From Halorubrum vacuolatum (GTDB lineage Archaea; Halobacteriota; Halobacteria; Halobacteriales; Haloferacaceae), in NCBI RefSeq assembly GCF_900188065.1, contig NZ_FZNQ01000022.1:1-37916 (forward strand): a stretch of 37,916 nucleotides of DNA, in the 5' to 3' direction. A program made the translations under genes and the position numbers. Under the pieces are notes generated by a model. That model was not told where the DNA came from. It did no database searches and was given only the letters and a program-made list of their open reading frames with translations. This document shows, in pieces, positions 22,898 through 32,010 of this stretch. The first letter of the stretch is position 1; the number at the start of each line of letters is the position of its first letter.

Positions 22898-24163
22898 TCA
22901 TCGTCGGCGGAGTTCTTTGCTCAGTGCCTTGGCATTCCACTCGACCGGCACATCGTTGGATTCGGCCCACCGCTGAACGATCCGGTGGAATTGTTGCCGG
23001 TCTTGGTGGTCGAGAACTGCGTCGCTGTCTGCTTGCTGGAGGATTTCCGGATACCCTCGTCCGATTCCTGCTTCAGCACGCACGATCTCAACGGTGTACT
23101 CGTACATCGAATCATACCCATCGGGCCCATCGCTTTGACAAAGCCAGCCAGGAAACTCGATCCGATCGAGACCTGCCCCGGGCGGAACGTTCAGGTATGT
23201 AAAAAGGATGTCATCACGGAACTCGTACGACTTGCCCTCGTACGTTGTCTGTAAGGCATCGATGCTCCCATCGCGTTTCGAGATGAACGGGATCGTCGTA
23301 TCTCCCCACGGACTCATCAAGTCCGTCAGGACGTGTGCGTCCGGAATGACGCGATCCGTCCCGAACTCCTCGCGCAACAGAAGCCGTGTCATCTTCACTA
23401 ACTCCGTTGCGTTCGATCCAGCGACGTACCCGACCAACGGAATTCGATGGTGCTGACTCGCCGCAATCACGCGACTGAGCGTCGAAATGTACCGCTCGCG
23501 GGTCTCCGGCTTCAACGGGTTCGCAAACGAAGCGATCAGCGGACCGTCGTAGAAGACGACCGGCGTGTGCTCGATGTCATCGCTCTCACGGGCCTCGGCA
23601 AGTTCGACGATTTGATCGATGAGCAACCCTCCTTCGTGTTCGAACCGGTGATGTCCGACGAGTTGTGAATCGACGAATCTGTAGTCTCCATCGTCTGATT
23701 CCCGCGTAACCTCATCGGGTGTCAGCAACCGACCTTCGACGCCACGGTCGAGTCGCCCTTCTGTGTGGTGATAGTTGACCGACCACGCTGCCTGAACATA
23801 CGCGAGCGGAACGTTGAATTCAGTCGTGGGGGGTAACTGTGACCCGTCTACAGCCATGACGGGAACGTCACGAAGGATGTCACGTGCCCACTCATTGACC
23901 TCTTCGTGATTATCCCACGCATCGCTCTCCGTATGGGGAACGACAATGCTGTCAATCTGGTCGAACTCGTCAGTTGGGTACGCTCCTGGATAAGAGGTAT
24001 CTCGTAGGGCGGCACGGATCTCCTCACTCGACCATTCCTTGGGTAGGCGCTGGAACGCGTCTTTATACCGGTCAGCGATTCCCGGTTCGTCTTCCAGATA
24101 CGCCTCAATCGTCTCGACGCTCGACTCTAACTCGGCAGCGACATCGTGTTTGTTGATCGTCAT
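22898..24163 (-). CDS. nurA: NurA-like 5'-3' nuclease
   Basis: 421 residues. The NurA domain (PF09376) is indicated by VMAVDGSQL (metal ligand Asp106), VVFYDGPLIASF (Asp206) and the later conserved YVAGSNATELVKM with its Lys. These are the hallmarks of this RNase H-like nuclease. The first 100 residues are helical and specific to this group. NurA forms a dimer that sits on the HerA hexamer and degrades DNA fed through it. The ATG overlaps the Rad50-like stop by one base (TGATG), so production is coupled. The length is close to the usual 350-430 residues. Confidence 0.85.
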   Translation of the reverse strand: MTINKHDVAAELESSVETIEAYLEDEPGIADRYKDAFQRLPKEWSSEEIRAALRDTSYPGAYPTDEFDQIDSIVVPHTESDAWDNHEEVNEWARDILRDVPVMAVDGSQLPPTTEFNVPLAYVQAAWSVNYHHTEGRLDRGVEGRLLTPDEVTRESDDGDYRFVDSQLVGHHRFEHEGGLLIDQIVELAEARESDDIEHTPVVFYDGPLIASFANPLKPETRERYISTLSRVIAASQHHRIPLVGYVAGSNATELVKMTRLLLREEFGTDRVIPDAHVLTDLMSPWGDTTIPFISKRDGSIDALQTTYEGKSYEFRDDILFTYLNVPPGAGLDRIEFPGWLCQSDGPDGYDSMYEYTVEIVRAEAGIGRGYPEILQQADSDAVLDHQDRQQFHRIVQRWAESNDVPVEWNAKALSKELRRR

Positions 24164-26880
24164 CAGTTCACGGTCACCTCCGACGCCTGCTGGTCCTTGC
24201 TCACAGAGATAGTGTAGTCCGTCATCGAGTCAAACGTCTGGTCGTGACTGATGACTGTGAGCTGCTCGAAGCTATCCAACTGCTTCAATTGCATCACGAG
24301 GTTCCGCTTCTTCTGCCGGTCCAAGTTCGCCGTGGGCTCGTCAAGGAATGCGATCCCGACCGACGCGAGCTGTTCGAGAATGGCAAGCCTGACCGAAAGC
24401 GCAGCCGCCATTTTTTCGCCGCCGCTCAGGGTCGAGAACGACTTCCGCACATCCGCGTCGTGAACGAGGATCTCGTAATCGCTCGTCCACTCTAGCGTCT
24501 CAGTGGATGTGCCACGGATCGATCGGAACAACTCGTTAGCACGTGCCCCGAGTCGATCCGTGATGATTTCGCGCATCTTCGGCCCGGCTTCCCGGACGTT
24601 CTCCCGGACCCACTCTGCGAACTGCTGGTCCGCTTTCAACTCTTTCAACTGCTGGAGCTTCTCCTGGCGCTCCTCCAATTTCGACTCTAACCGTTCGACC
24701 TCCTCGCGGACCTCCTCTAGCTCGTCCTCTTTGTGTTCCAGTGTCCGACGGTCGCCCGCAAGATCGCTCTTGAGGTCCTCTATTTCGGAGCCGAGCGTTT
24801 CCATTCGGTCTTCATCGAACGACTCCTCCGCCTCTTCGAGTTCGGTTTCCGTCTCATCGAGTTCCGTTCGAAGCCCCTCCAGTTCGGACTGCAACTCCTC
24901 GACGGTTTCTCGCCGCTCCTCAACTTGGGCGGCTTGCTGCTCGTGCTTGATGTAGGTCTGGTATCCCGACTTGGTCTCTTCTATCGTTGTTTTGACCTCA
25001 GCTAACTCATCGTCGAGACCCTCGTACTCGGCTAGCTCCTCTTCGATTTCTTCGAGGGCCTCTCGTTCATCCCGTAATTTCTCGCGTTTGGTCTCCAATC
25101 GGTCGGGGACGTCGCTGAGGTCTTCCACTCGGACCTCGGCCTTTCGGTACTCTTCGTGCGCTTCTTCCAACTCGTCGCGTTCTGATTTGAGTTCAGGGAG
25201 CTCTGCTAAGTCCTCTTCCAGCGCCTTTCTCTCTTTCGTCGTTTCTTCCTTTTCTGACTCCAGGTCTCCGACATCCTCTTCGAGCGAATCAATCCGCTCC
25301 CGCAGAACAGGGATTTTTCCAACACGTTCCTTGACTTCCTGCGCTTCCTCACGGCGGTCACGTAATTTGCTGAGTTCGTCACCGAGTTTCTCACGCTGGG
25401 TTTTGATTTCTTCAATTCTATCCTCGCGCTCCTCGATCGTCTCGGACCGATGTTCTTCGTCCAGCGGCCGGTCACAGGTCGGACACGGCGCATCGACGTC
25501 CGTATCGCGTAACCGTTCCAACTGTTCTTCGAGTCGCGCACGCTCCGATTTGAGTTGCTTGCGCTCGACTTCCAGCTCATTAATCTCAGCAGTGAGCTCT
25601 TCGGGGTTAGTGGTCTCGTCCCACTCCTTCTTGATTTCCGTGATCTCCGTCTGCAACGACTCGACGTCGCTCTTCTTTTCGTCGATTTCACTAGTGAGCT
25701 CTTCGACACGCTGCTCTAACTCTTCGACCTCGTCCTCGCGGTCTCGCAACGACTCTATCCGATCATCCAGTTCCTCGTATCGCTCTTTCTCGTCTTCACG
25801 GGTTTTCAGCGTTTCTTGAGCCGACTCTAACGTTTCTAAATCCGACTCAAGTTGGTTAACCTCGAACTCTATTTCTTGAATCGTGTCTTCCTGCTCATCC
25901 CACTTTGCTTCGAGTTCGTCACGCTTCTTTTCCTGCTTCTCTAATTCATCGAGTCGGTCATTTGCCTCCCGATGACGGCGGCATTCGTCACGATTCGCCT
26001 CGCACTTCTCTTGAGCATCCGCGGCCGCTTCAAGTTCCTCTTCAGCGGTTTTCAACTTGCTCTCGGTCGCACTAATCTCTTGGTTTAGAGACTTGATCGC
26101 CTGGTTGAGGTCCTCGATCTCCTCTTGGATCGATTCCAAGTCATTGTATTCTGACTCCTTCTGTTCCAGTTCGCCGCTTTTTCGGTCGATTTCGGCTTCG
26201 AGTGATTGGACCTCCGCAGCGAGTGACTCTGCGGTGTTCCGCTCGTCTGGAAGACCCTGTACTTCGGTCGTGAGACCGATGATATCGTCACGAAGATCCC
26301 GCTGCTGTTTTTCGATTGCGTCCGGGATGTCCTTCAGTGCCTCCCACGACTCTTCATACGCATCGAGATTCAGTAACGCATCGAACGTGTTCTTTCGATT
26401 GCCTGGCCGCTGCGCGAAATCGGACAGGAAGCGTGTCTGTGGTACACCGATACATGACTCCCACAACCCCTGTAGCTCATCTTTGCCCGCGACGTCGAAT
26501 CGGGCACACAACCAGCGAATCAATTCTTTCTTCGAGTCGATATCCTGATCGACCCACTCCTCAGTCTCGGGGTCGTACCGATGCACACCATAATTGGAGC
26601 GTCCGGCCGACCGAGTTACTCTGAACTGCTCGGTCCCGTTCTGGGTTTCTTGCTCAAACACCACCTCAACAGTCCCCGAGTTCGCCCCTTCTCGCACGAA
26701 GTCCTTGATGTTGACACGCCGTGGGAGGGAATCAAACAGCGCAAACCCGATCGCTTCCTGGATCGTCGATTTCCCAGCCCCGTTCTCGCCGAGGATTGCC
26801 GTTACACCCCCCTCAATGGGTACTTCAGTCCGGCCTTCGTAGGATTTGATGTCTTCCAACGCGACCTGTTGAATCTTCAT
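24163..26880 (-). CDS. Rad50/SMC-like ATPase with zinc hook
   Basis: 905 residues. The N-terminal P-loop is GENGAGKST (31-39) in a Rad50-type start (MKIQQVALEDIKSYEG). Two long coiled coils, extremely rich in Glu, Lys and Arg, flank a zinc hook Cys-Pro-x-Cys (CPTCDRPL near residues 466-473). The C-terminal head has the ABC signature TLSGGEKMAAALS (about 815-827) and Walker B IAFLDEPTANLD (about 842-853). Length and order match Rad50. It pairs with the Mre11-like gene just upstream, with a gap-free ATGA overlap to that gene's C-terminal frame. It is more divergent than a housekeeping Rad50 and likely belongs to this accessory cluster. Confidence 0.9.
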   Translation of the reverse strand: MKIQQVALEDIKSYEGRTEVPIEGGVTAILGENGAGKSTIQEAIGFALFDSLPRRVNIKDFVREGANSGTVEVVFEQETQNGTEQFRVTRSAGRSNYGVHRYDPETEEWVDQDIDSKKELIRWLCARFDVAGKDELQGLWESCIGVPQTRFLSDFAQRPGNRKNTFDALLNLDAYEESWEALKDIPDAIEKQQRDLRDDIIGLTTEVQGLPDERNTAESLAAEVQSLEAEIDRKSGELEQKESEYNDLESIQEEIEDLNQAIKSLNQEISATESKLKTAEEELEAAADAQEKCEANRDECRRHREANDRLDELEKQEKKRDELEAKWDEQEDTIQEIEFEVNQLESDLETLESAQETLKTREDEKERYEELDDRIESLRDREDEVEELEQRVEELTSEIDEKKSDVESLQTEITEIKKEWDETTNPEELTAEINELEVERKQLKSERARLEEQLERLRDTDVDAPCPTCDRPLDEEHRSETIEEREDRIEEIKTQREKLGDELSKLRDRREEAQEVKERVGKIPVLRERIDSLEEDVGDLESEKEETTKERKALEEDLAELPELKSERDELEEAHEEYRKAEVRVEDLSDVPDRLETKREKLRDEREALEEIEEELAEYEGLDDELAEVKTTIEETKSGYQTYIKHEQQAAQVEERRETVEELQSELEGLRTELDETETELEEAEESFDEDRMETLGSEIEDLKSDLAGDRRTLEHKEDELEEVREEVERLESKLEERQEKLQQLKELKADQQFAEWVRENVREAGPKMREIITDRLGARANELFRSIRGTSTETLEWTSDYEILVHDADVRKSFSTLSGGEKMAAALSVRLAILEQLASVGIAFLDEPTANLDRQKKRNLVMQLKQLDSFEQLTVISHDQTFDSMTDYTISVSKDQQASEVTVN

Positions 26881-27588
26881 TGGGTAGTCACCTCCTCTGG
26901 ACGGTCATCGTCGGCAGGACGTTCCTCGTCACTGCTCTCCTCCGGCGCATCTGATTCCTCCTCATCACGGAAGGGGTCCTCGTCGATATCGACAACTACG
27001 TTATCGGCTAATTCGGGGAACAGGTCCCGTCGTGCGGAGCTGACCGTATCAGAGATGTCCTCGACCGCCTCCTCGGCCTGCGCCATTTCGTGAGCGTTCC
27101 CCAGTATGTCTGCGACGTCTTCTGCCTTCTCAGCATACATCGACTCTTTCGCAATCGTCTCGAACACCTGGTCTTCCAACGCCGCTGTGTTCAATTGCCC
27201 ATCCTTGAACACGTCCTCTTCATCGATCTCTGAGATGAGTTGCTGCACATCTGCCGTCCGGATTCCACCTGCGTTCTCTTGCACGTACAGCGCATCACAC
27301 GCCTCTTCAGCATACGCAGCGAGTTCGTCAGTCCGGAAGTCGCCACGACTGAACTGAAGTGTCCCCGTGAACCGTAAGTCAAGAATCGGCCGACGCGGCT
27401 CACCTTCAGCCGTGTATTTCGGTTGCTGACAGTATTCTTGGACAGCTCCGACCTCGGCCTCGATCTGCTCGCGGAACGCTGATTCGAGTTCACCCGGCGA
27501 GTCGTGTGGGGTCACGTCGAACTCGATACGGTAGTACGGTCGGCGCTTGGTCTCGTGGTGTGCTATCTCAAAGCTGCACTCCCCCCCC
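26877..27588 (-). CDS. C-terminal part of the Mre11-like protein, in another frame
   Basis: This frame continues the Mre11-like protein after the eight-G tract at 27581-27588. It opens with GECSFEIAHHETKRRPYYRI followed by EFDVTPHDSPGELESAFREQ, which is the layout of the Mre11 capping domain (a beta-hairpin then a long helix). It ends with an acidic tail (DEDPFRDEEESDAPEESSDEE region). There is no good start codon of its own near the shift; an open frame extends to an ATG at 27752, but that part lies inside the upstream gene. Removing one G would fuse the two frames into a protein of roughly 500 residues. It overlaps the Rad50-like ATG by four bases. Confidence 0.7.
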
Positions 27589-28395
27589 ACCAGCGCCGCT
27601 CTCACCAGGCGAAAGCTCGACCGAGTAGTAACCGTGCTCCCACTCATCACGACCTTCGCGGGTGCTGTGTGCCTCCGGTGAGCCTGGATTGTAAATCCAC
27701 TCACCGGCCTTGTACCGCTTGTGGATGTGTCCGAGCGCGAGGTAATCGACAACTTCTTTCACATCCCGCAGTTCGGCGTGAGTGACTGTCCCGCCCAGCG
27801 TCGGAACTTCGTCTTCCATACCGAAATGCGCCAGCAGCATTGTGAACGCTGGCTCGCCGTGAAGTTCATTCGCTGTGCGAATCCCGTTCGCCACTTGTTG
27901 GAGCGCTCGATCCGTCTTCGCACCCCGCCACTGTAGTCCGAACACGCGAACGGGGCCATCGAACGCCTCGCTCTCGATATCGTAAAAGCCCGCGTAGTTC
28001 CCTGGATCTTCGCGGTCGTACGGCTCGAACCGAACGGTATCAGGATCGGCCGACAGATCGGCTTTCAGGAACACGATATGCCCGCGCTGGTGGAGGTAGT
28101 TTAGCCACGTGACGTCTCGTGGCGTCAGGTTTTCGTCGTGATTGCCTCGTGAGACCAGCACAGGCACATCGTCTGGAACGCGACTGAGTTGCTGTTCGGC
28201 CTGATGCAGGACCTTCGGGCGGAGGTCCCTGGAGTGGAACAAGTCCCCGGGTAACACGATAGCGTCCGTATCGTGGTGCTCCACCATGTCCCCAAGCGCG
28301 GCTTGCAGGGTCGATACCATGTCATCCTCTCGCTGTTTCAACCCGTATTGCCGGTGGCCAAGGTGTGTATCGGCAATGTGTGTGACTGTCAGCAT
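27568..28395 (-). CDS. Mre11-like phosphodiesterase, truncated by frameshift
   Basis: 275 residues. All five calcineurin-like motifs are seen: HIADTHLG (Asp9, His11), VLPGDLFHSRDL, VSRGNHDE, LLAHFGMED and LALGHIHK. It is therefore an Mre11-type manganese nuclease core. The frame then runs into eight Gs (27581-27588) and ends at a TGA giving the unnatural tail GGGGVQL; the expected capping domain follows in another frame. The gene is the first of a six-cistron minus-strand operon and is divergent from the AAA ATPase at 28477. The frame break is either a real mutation, a sequencing indel, or a slippage site. The nuclease domain itself is complete. Confidence 0.85.
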   Translation of the reverse strand: MLTVTHIADTHLGHRQYGLKQREDDMVSTLQAALGDMVEHHDTDAIVLPGDLFHSRDLRPKVLHQAEQQLSRVPDDVPVLVSRGNHDENLTPRDVTWLNYLHQRGHIVFLKADLSADPDTVRFEPYDREDPGNYAGFYDIESEAFDGPVRVFGLQWRGAKTDRALQQVANGIRTANELHGEPAFTMLLAHFGMEDEVPTLGGTVTHAELRDVKEVVDYLALGHIHKRYKAGEWIYNPGSPEAHSTREGRDEWEHGYYSVELSPGESGAGGGGVQL

Positions 28396-28476
28396 GTTCC
28401 CTTTGACACTACCACGGTTCGTCTAACAAGTTTTAATAGTTTTGGGTTAGCAGGATAGTTTGAGGCGTTGGAACTG
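28396..28476. promoter_or_regulatory. Divergent promoter region
   Basis: 81 bases separate the Mre11-like ATG and the AAA ATPase ATG. The A+T-rich ttttaata at 28431-28438 reads as a TATA-like box in both directions. It lies 36 bases from the minus-strand ATG and 39 from the plus-strand ATG. A shared control region for both operons is plausible. Confidence 0.45.
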
Positions 28477-29592
28477 ATGGACCCGACCAACGGCGACGAG
28501 AAGAAAAAACGATTTCAGGAGGCCTTCGAACGTGGGCGAGACGGCCACGTCGGCAGTTACAACGTCTGGCTGGAGAACCACGGTTTCGATCCCAGTCGCG
28601 TGGACCGCGACAAGGTCACGGAGTTTTTCCGAGAGAACCCGACCAAATCCGTCAATCAAGACGACGTGACGGATATTGCAGAGTATGCAGGTTTCGTTAC
28701 AACCAGACAAGATCTGCATCACATCCCCGTTATCGGCCCGTCCGGAATCGGGAAAACACAGTTACTTCACACCGTTATCGGCCTTCTTTCCGAGGTTGAC
28801 GATGACATCGATACAAAACTACTTGAAGCGAACCGCCTCGGCAAGAAGACCGAAGACGGATTCCTTCTCGACGAGTACAGCCGTCAAATTGCCGAACTCA
28901 CTACCCCAATCGTGTGTATTGACGATTGCGGGTTAGATAAGCGAATTCGAACATCACTTCGAGAGCTCCGCGACGCCGTTGACGCTGGGTTGTTCGTGAC
29001 TACCTGGACACCGGAACGATGGGGCGTCAACCAGGATCAAGTTCGAGATGTCTTCTCACCCGCGAAGGAGGTACATCTCCGGTCATTTACACAGTCTGAA
29101 ACGAAGGGAACTCTCCGAGTCATCTACGACTACATCTCCCAAGACAACTTCGCTCTGCCGTCGAAAACAGAGGAGCGGATTCACGAACTTAGCGACGGTA
29201 TCCCCCGATTGATTCATCTCCTTGCGCTGGAGTCACTTCGAGAAGCCTACCACAAGGAGTTGGTGCCAGGACATATTTCAGCGACGGACGCAGCTGCTGA
29301 TCGGCTCAATCTGAGTAACGCAAGTGCGCGGGTACAGGATCTGTCGGAGGCGAGATTGACCGTCCTCAAACAGATTCTTCAGCTTCCCGATGAACGCGGC
29401 GTGCAACCTGGCACGCTGGTGGACGAGCTTCATCGAGACAAGTCCACAATTTCCTACCATCTCCGCGAGCTGAACGAGATAGGATTTGTAGAACGGGATC
29501 GGAAAGGGAGGCGGGCATTCTATCGCGTAACAGAGACGATCGAACCGCTCGTTCAGCGCCGAATTAGCCAGGAGGCAGAATATAATGCCTAG
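28477..29592 (+). CDS. AAA ATPase with C-terminal winged helix
   Basis: 371 residues from the ATG at 28477 (a TTG nine bases upstream is possible). P-loop PVIGPSGIGKTQLL (Gly87 to Thr94 region) and Walker B PIVCIDDCG (145-152) define the ATPase. The segment SDGIPRLIHLLALESLREA looks like the helical lid with sensor 2. The last 80 residues form a winged helix (LTVLKQILQLPDERGVQPGTLVD, then STISYHLRELNEIGFVERD). The layout resembles Orc1/Cdc6-type or STAND-type switch ATPases. It is divergent from the Mre11 operon and overlaps the next gene by eight bases. It could be the regulator or the sensor of the neighbouring cluster; no direct evidence. Confidence 0.75.
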   Translation: MDPTNGDEKKKRFQEAFERGRDGHVGSYNVWLENHGFDPSRVDRDKVTEFFRENPTKSVNQDDVTDIAEYAGFVTTRQDLHHIPVIGPSGIGKTQLLHTVIGLLSEVDDDIDTKLLEANRLGKKTEDGFLLDEYSRQIAELTTPIVCIDDCGLDKRIRTSLRELRDAVDAGLFVTTWTPERWGVNQDQVRDVFSPAKEVHLRSFTQSETKGTLRVIYDYISQDNFALPSKTEERIHELSDGIPRLIHLLALESLREAYHKELVPGHISATDAAADRLNLSNASARVQDLSEARLTVLKQILQLPDERGVQPGTLVDELHRDKSTISYHLRELNEIGFVERDRKGRRAFYRVTETIEPLVQRRISQEAEYNA

Positions 29593-30302
29593 CTACAAGC
29601 TCGCACCAATACCGGACGACACTATCGCCATCGAATCGCTCAAAGAGAGGATCGAAGCCACCTCGGCGTTCAATTCCGATGCCGAGCTTCGGAGCGGAAT
29701 GCTTCCACAGACATTCACCGAAGGAGCTGATGGGCTATGCTGGGCAGAATACGGACGAGAAACGTACTACGACCGAATGACACTCGAAGGTCCGGTCGAA
29801 ACGAAACACGCCAAGCGCTACGAAGTCATCGTCCTGCAAAACGGGTACATCGCCATAAAAAAAGAGCACTAAAAAAGTCGAGCAGGAAATCCTCACAACG
29901 TCAACAGCGGTCCTGGACAATGATGTGAAGCTTGAGACATTGGAATTCGATGAGGATGACCTTCGAACGGTCATCGAGGAATCGAACCGAGTGCAGCGCG
30001 TCGATGTCTCTCCGACCAGTATCGAAGGGCCGGATCACATTTCAGCGCATGACCGGGGAGACCTCCGCGATACTGACTGGTGGGACCAGCATCTGGCGGA
30101 TCCATTCGAGCAAGTTCGCGTCGTTCTTCCACACCGCAACGTACATGTTGATGTTGGATTCGATGATACCGGCCGGATCACCCTCTACGGGCGCGAAATA
30201 GAAATGCCGATCCAGGCAGAAGCAATGCGGTACTTGACAGACGAAATCATCGATAAATACCGAGATCCAACTGAATTTCAGGGCACGCTCAACGGGTACT
30301 GA
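29585..30302 (+). pseudogene. Unrecognised gene frameshifted at seven As
   Basis: From the ATG at 29585, which overlaps the ATPase stop, 95 codons are read to a TAA at 29870-29872. Just before it, seven As (29857-29863) occur. Dropping one A continues without a stop as AIKKSTKKVEQEILTTSTAV, then LDNDVKLETLEFDEDDL, to a stop at 30302. The result would be about 238 residues of uniform acidic composition. A start at 29925 (GTG) could give the last 125 residues alone. I treat it as one gene with an indel, or a slippage site. No family was recognised; the sequence is mixed alpha-beta. Confidence 0.6.
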
Positions 30303-30460
30303 CATGCGTAGGGATCACTGTAACGCGCTTTTGAGCATATCCGACTACGAGCGCTCAGCGGATCTTTCATATCATCACGACGCGTCCGTCAGGTGCAGCT
30401 GTTTCAGCACCAGTCATCGAATACAGTCCACGAGACAGCCATCCCCTACCCGCTCGTAGT

Positions 30461-32008
30461 ATGACGAAACAAAGCTCCTCCGCGAATATCCAGTCCGATA
30501 CGTTCGAGTTGCTCACACTCCCGTCAATCACGCTCGAACACGTTTCACAACCCGCGGTTCGAGACGCCGTTCAATACTTCGACCCTGATCTCATCACGAT
30601 TCCCGGTCCTCGAAATCCCAAGGCACACGCATCAGTCCGCGATACCGCTTCGAACTCTCCGGTAGTCCACCCACAGCTTTCCCAGGGAGGTCGCCACATC
30701 CAGCACTATCGATACACCGCCGACACCGGTCTCCACGAGGCACCGAATAGTGCCCCACCGGCTGAAACGATCGACGTTATCGCCGTCCAAACCCGTGACC
30801 TCCTTGGACGACTCCACGCACAATTGATCTCCGACGAGCGTCACACTGGCAGCGACGCTGCCACGTTCGTAATCGTCCCACAACTTACCGTAGAGTGGGA
30901 CGCAGCATCCCTCTCGACCACGCTTCCCAGCGCTGCGGACCTTGCTGCACTCGCGGCCGCACTCCCTGAACCGGTTACGATCTTCGCTGGCGGCCAACCG
31001 GCAGAATACTACCACGAATGGGACTTACAACACGACCACACCGCCGTTACGGTCCCAGTCGCTGGACTCGGCGCGACGGAACGGGATGGATCACAGTTCG
31101 CCCAGTATGCATGCACGACACACGGACGAGTCGCAGCGGAAGCCGTAGATCCCGATGAGTTCGGTCTCCGAGCCCTCAACGGCATCGGACAGGCAACCGC
31201 CACACGGTTACAGCAAAGCGGATGTCGGACCGTCGAGGACGTTCGAAATCTCGCCGTCAGTGACCTGACGGACCTCTCCGGCATCGGACGAACGACCGCT
31301 GAACGAATCCACGCACACGCCGACGTGCTCGACTCCGCCGAGCCGCTCGTGCTAACCAACAAAACGCCTGTCAAAACCCGCGATGACCGCCCGCCGCTCT
31401 GCATTGACATCGAAACGGACGGCCTGTCACCGACTATCATCTGGCAGTTTGGTGTCTACGACCCGGCGACCGACACGCATCAAGCGTTCGTCGAGAAAGA
31501 TGACCCCACAGACCCGGAGCCAGTTCTCGAAGCCTTCATCACGTGGCTGCTCGCAAACCACGACGATCGAACCCTCTTGGCGTGGAACGGGCACAAGTTC
31601 GATTATAAATACATCACGCAGTTCCTCCAGCAATACCTCCCCGAATACGTGGATGCCTGGGACGACGTCTGGACATACGATCTGTACAAGTGGGCAATCC
31701 GCGACGAGAACGCGCTGCTTCCCGGGCGAACAAACAAGCTAGACCACGTCGCCCGCGCCCTCGGCTACGACTCCGCCGGCACGGGTCTCACCGGCGCACA
31801 AACGGCAGCCGCCTATCAGGCGTTCATGCGGAACCCGGAGGGGTCAGCCAGTGAACCAGACTGGGAAAGACACGAACAGTACTGCGAAGACGATTGCCGA
31901 GCACTCTGGCACGTTTACCATGCTATCCTCGATGCACCCCGCCGCGACGTGACCGACAGCGGAACAGGCGGTGCATCCGGCCAACAAGCAGGCCTCACCG
32001 ACTTCTAA
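30461..32008 (+). CDS. MrfB-like RNase H-fold exonuclease with helix-hairpin-helix repeats
   Basis: 515 residues. Two tandem helix-hairpin-helix motifs are visible: LRALNGIGQATATRLQQSG (about 237-254) and LTDLSGIGRTTAERIHAHA (about 269-287), which bind DNA without sequence preference. The exonuclease domain follows: CIDIETDGLSP (Asp316, Glu318), LAWNGHKFDYKYI (Asn376, Asp381), WTYDLYKW and YCEDDCRALW (Asp near 478), the DEDD pattern of the YprB/RNase_H_2 family. The N-terminal 230 residues are unassigned. Two bases separate it from the helicase gene. In Bacillus the equivalent pair, MrfB exonuclease and MrfA helicase, repairs mitomycin-type damage; I infer a related job here. Confidence 0.82.
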   Translation: MTKQSSSANIQSDTFELLTLPSITLEHVSQPAVRDAVQYFDPDLITIPGPRNPKAHASVRDTASNSPVVHPQLSQGGRHIQHYRYTADTGLHEAPNSAPPAETIDVIAVQTRDLLGRLHAQLISDERHTGSDAATFVIVPQLTVEWDAASLSTTLPSAADLAALAAALPEPVTIFAGGQPAEYYHEWDLQHDHTAVTVPVAGLGATERDGSQFAQYACTTHGRVAAEAVDPDEFGLRALNGIGQATATRLQQSGCRTVEDVRNLAVSDLTDLSGIGRTTAERIHAHADVLDSAEPLVLTNKTPVKTRDDRPPLCIDIETDGLSPTIIWQFGVYDPATDTHQAFVEKDDPTDPEPVLEAFITWLLANHDDRTLLAWNGHKFDYKYITQFLQQYLPEYVDAWDDVWTYDLYKWAIRDENALLPGRTNKLDHVARALGYDSAGTGLTGAQTAAAYQAFMRNPEGSASEPDWERHEQYCEDDCRALWHVYHAILDAPRRDVTDSGTGGASGQQAGLTDF

Positions 32009-32010
32009 CC

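Noticed and set aside
27589-27752. Separate start for the frame carrying the Mre11 capping domain
   Set aside because: This part lies inside the nuclease gene, in another frame, and has a composition unlike either protein; a frameshift at the G tract explains both frames better.
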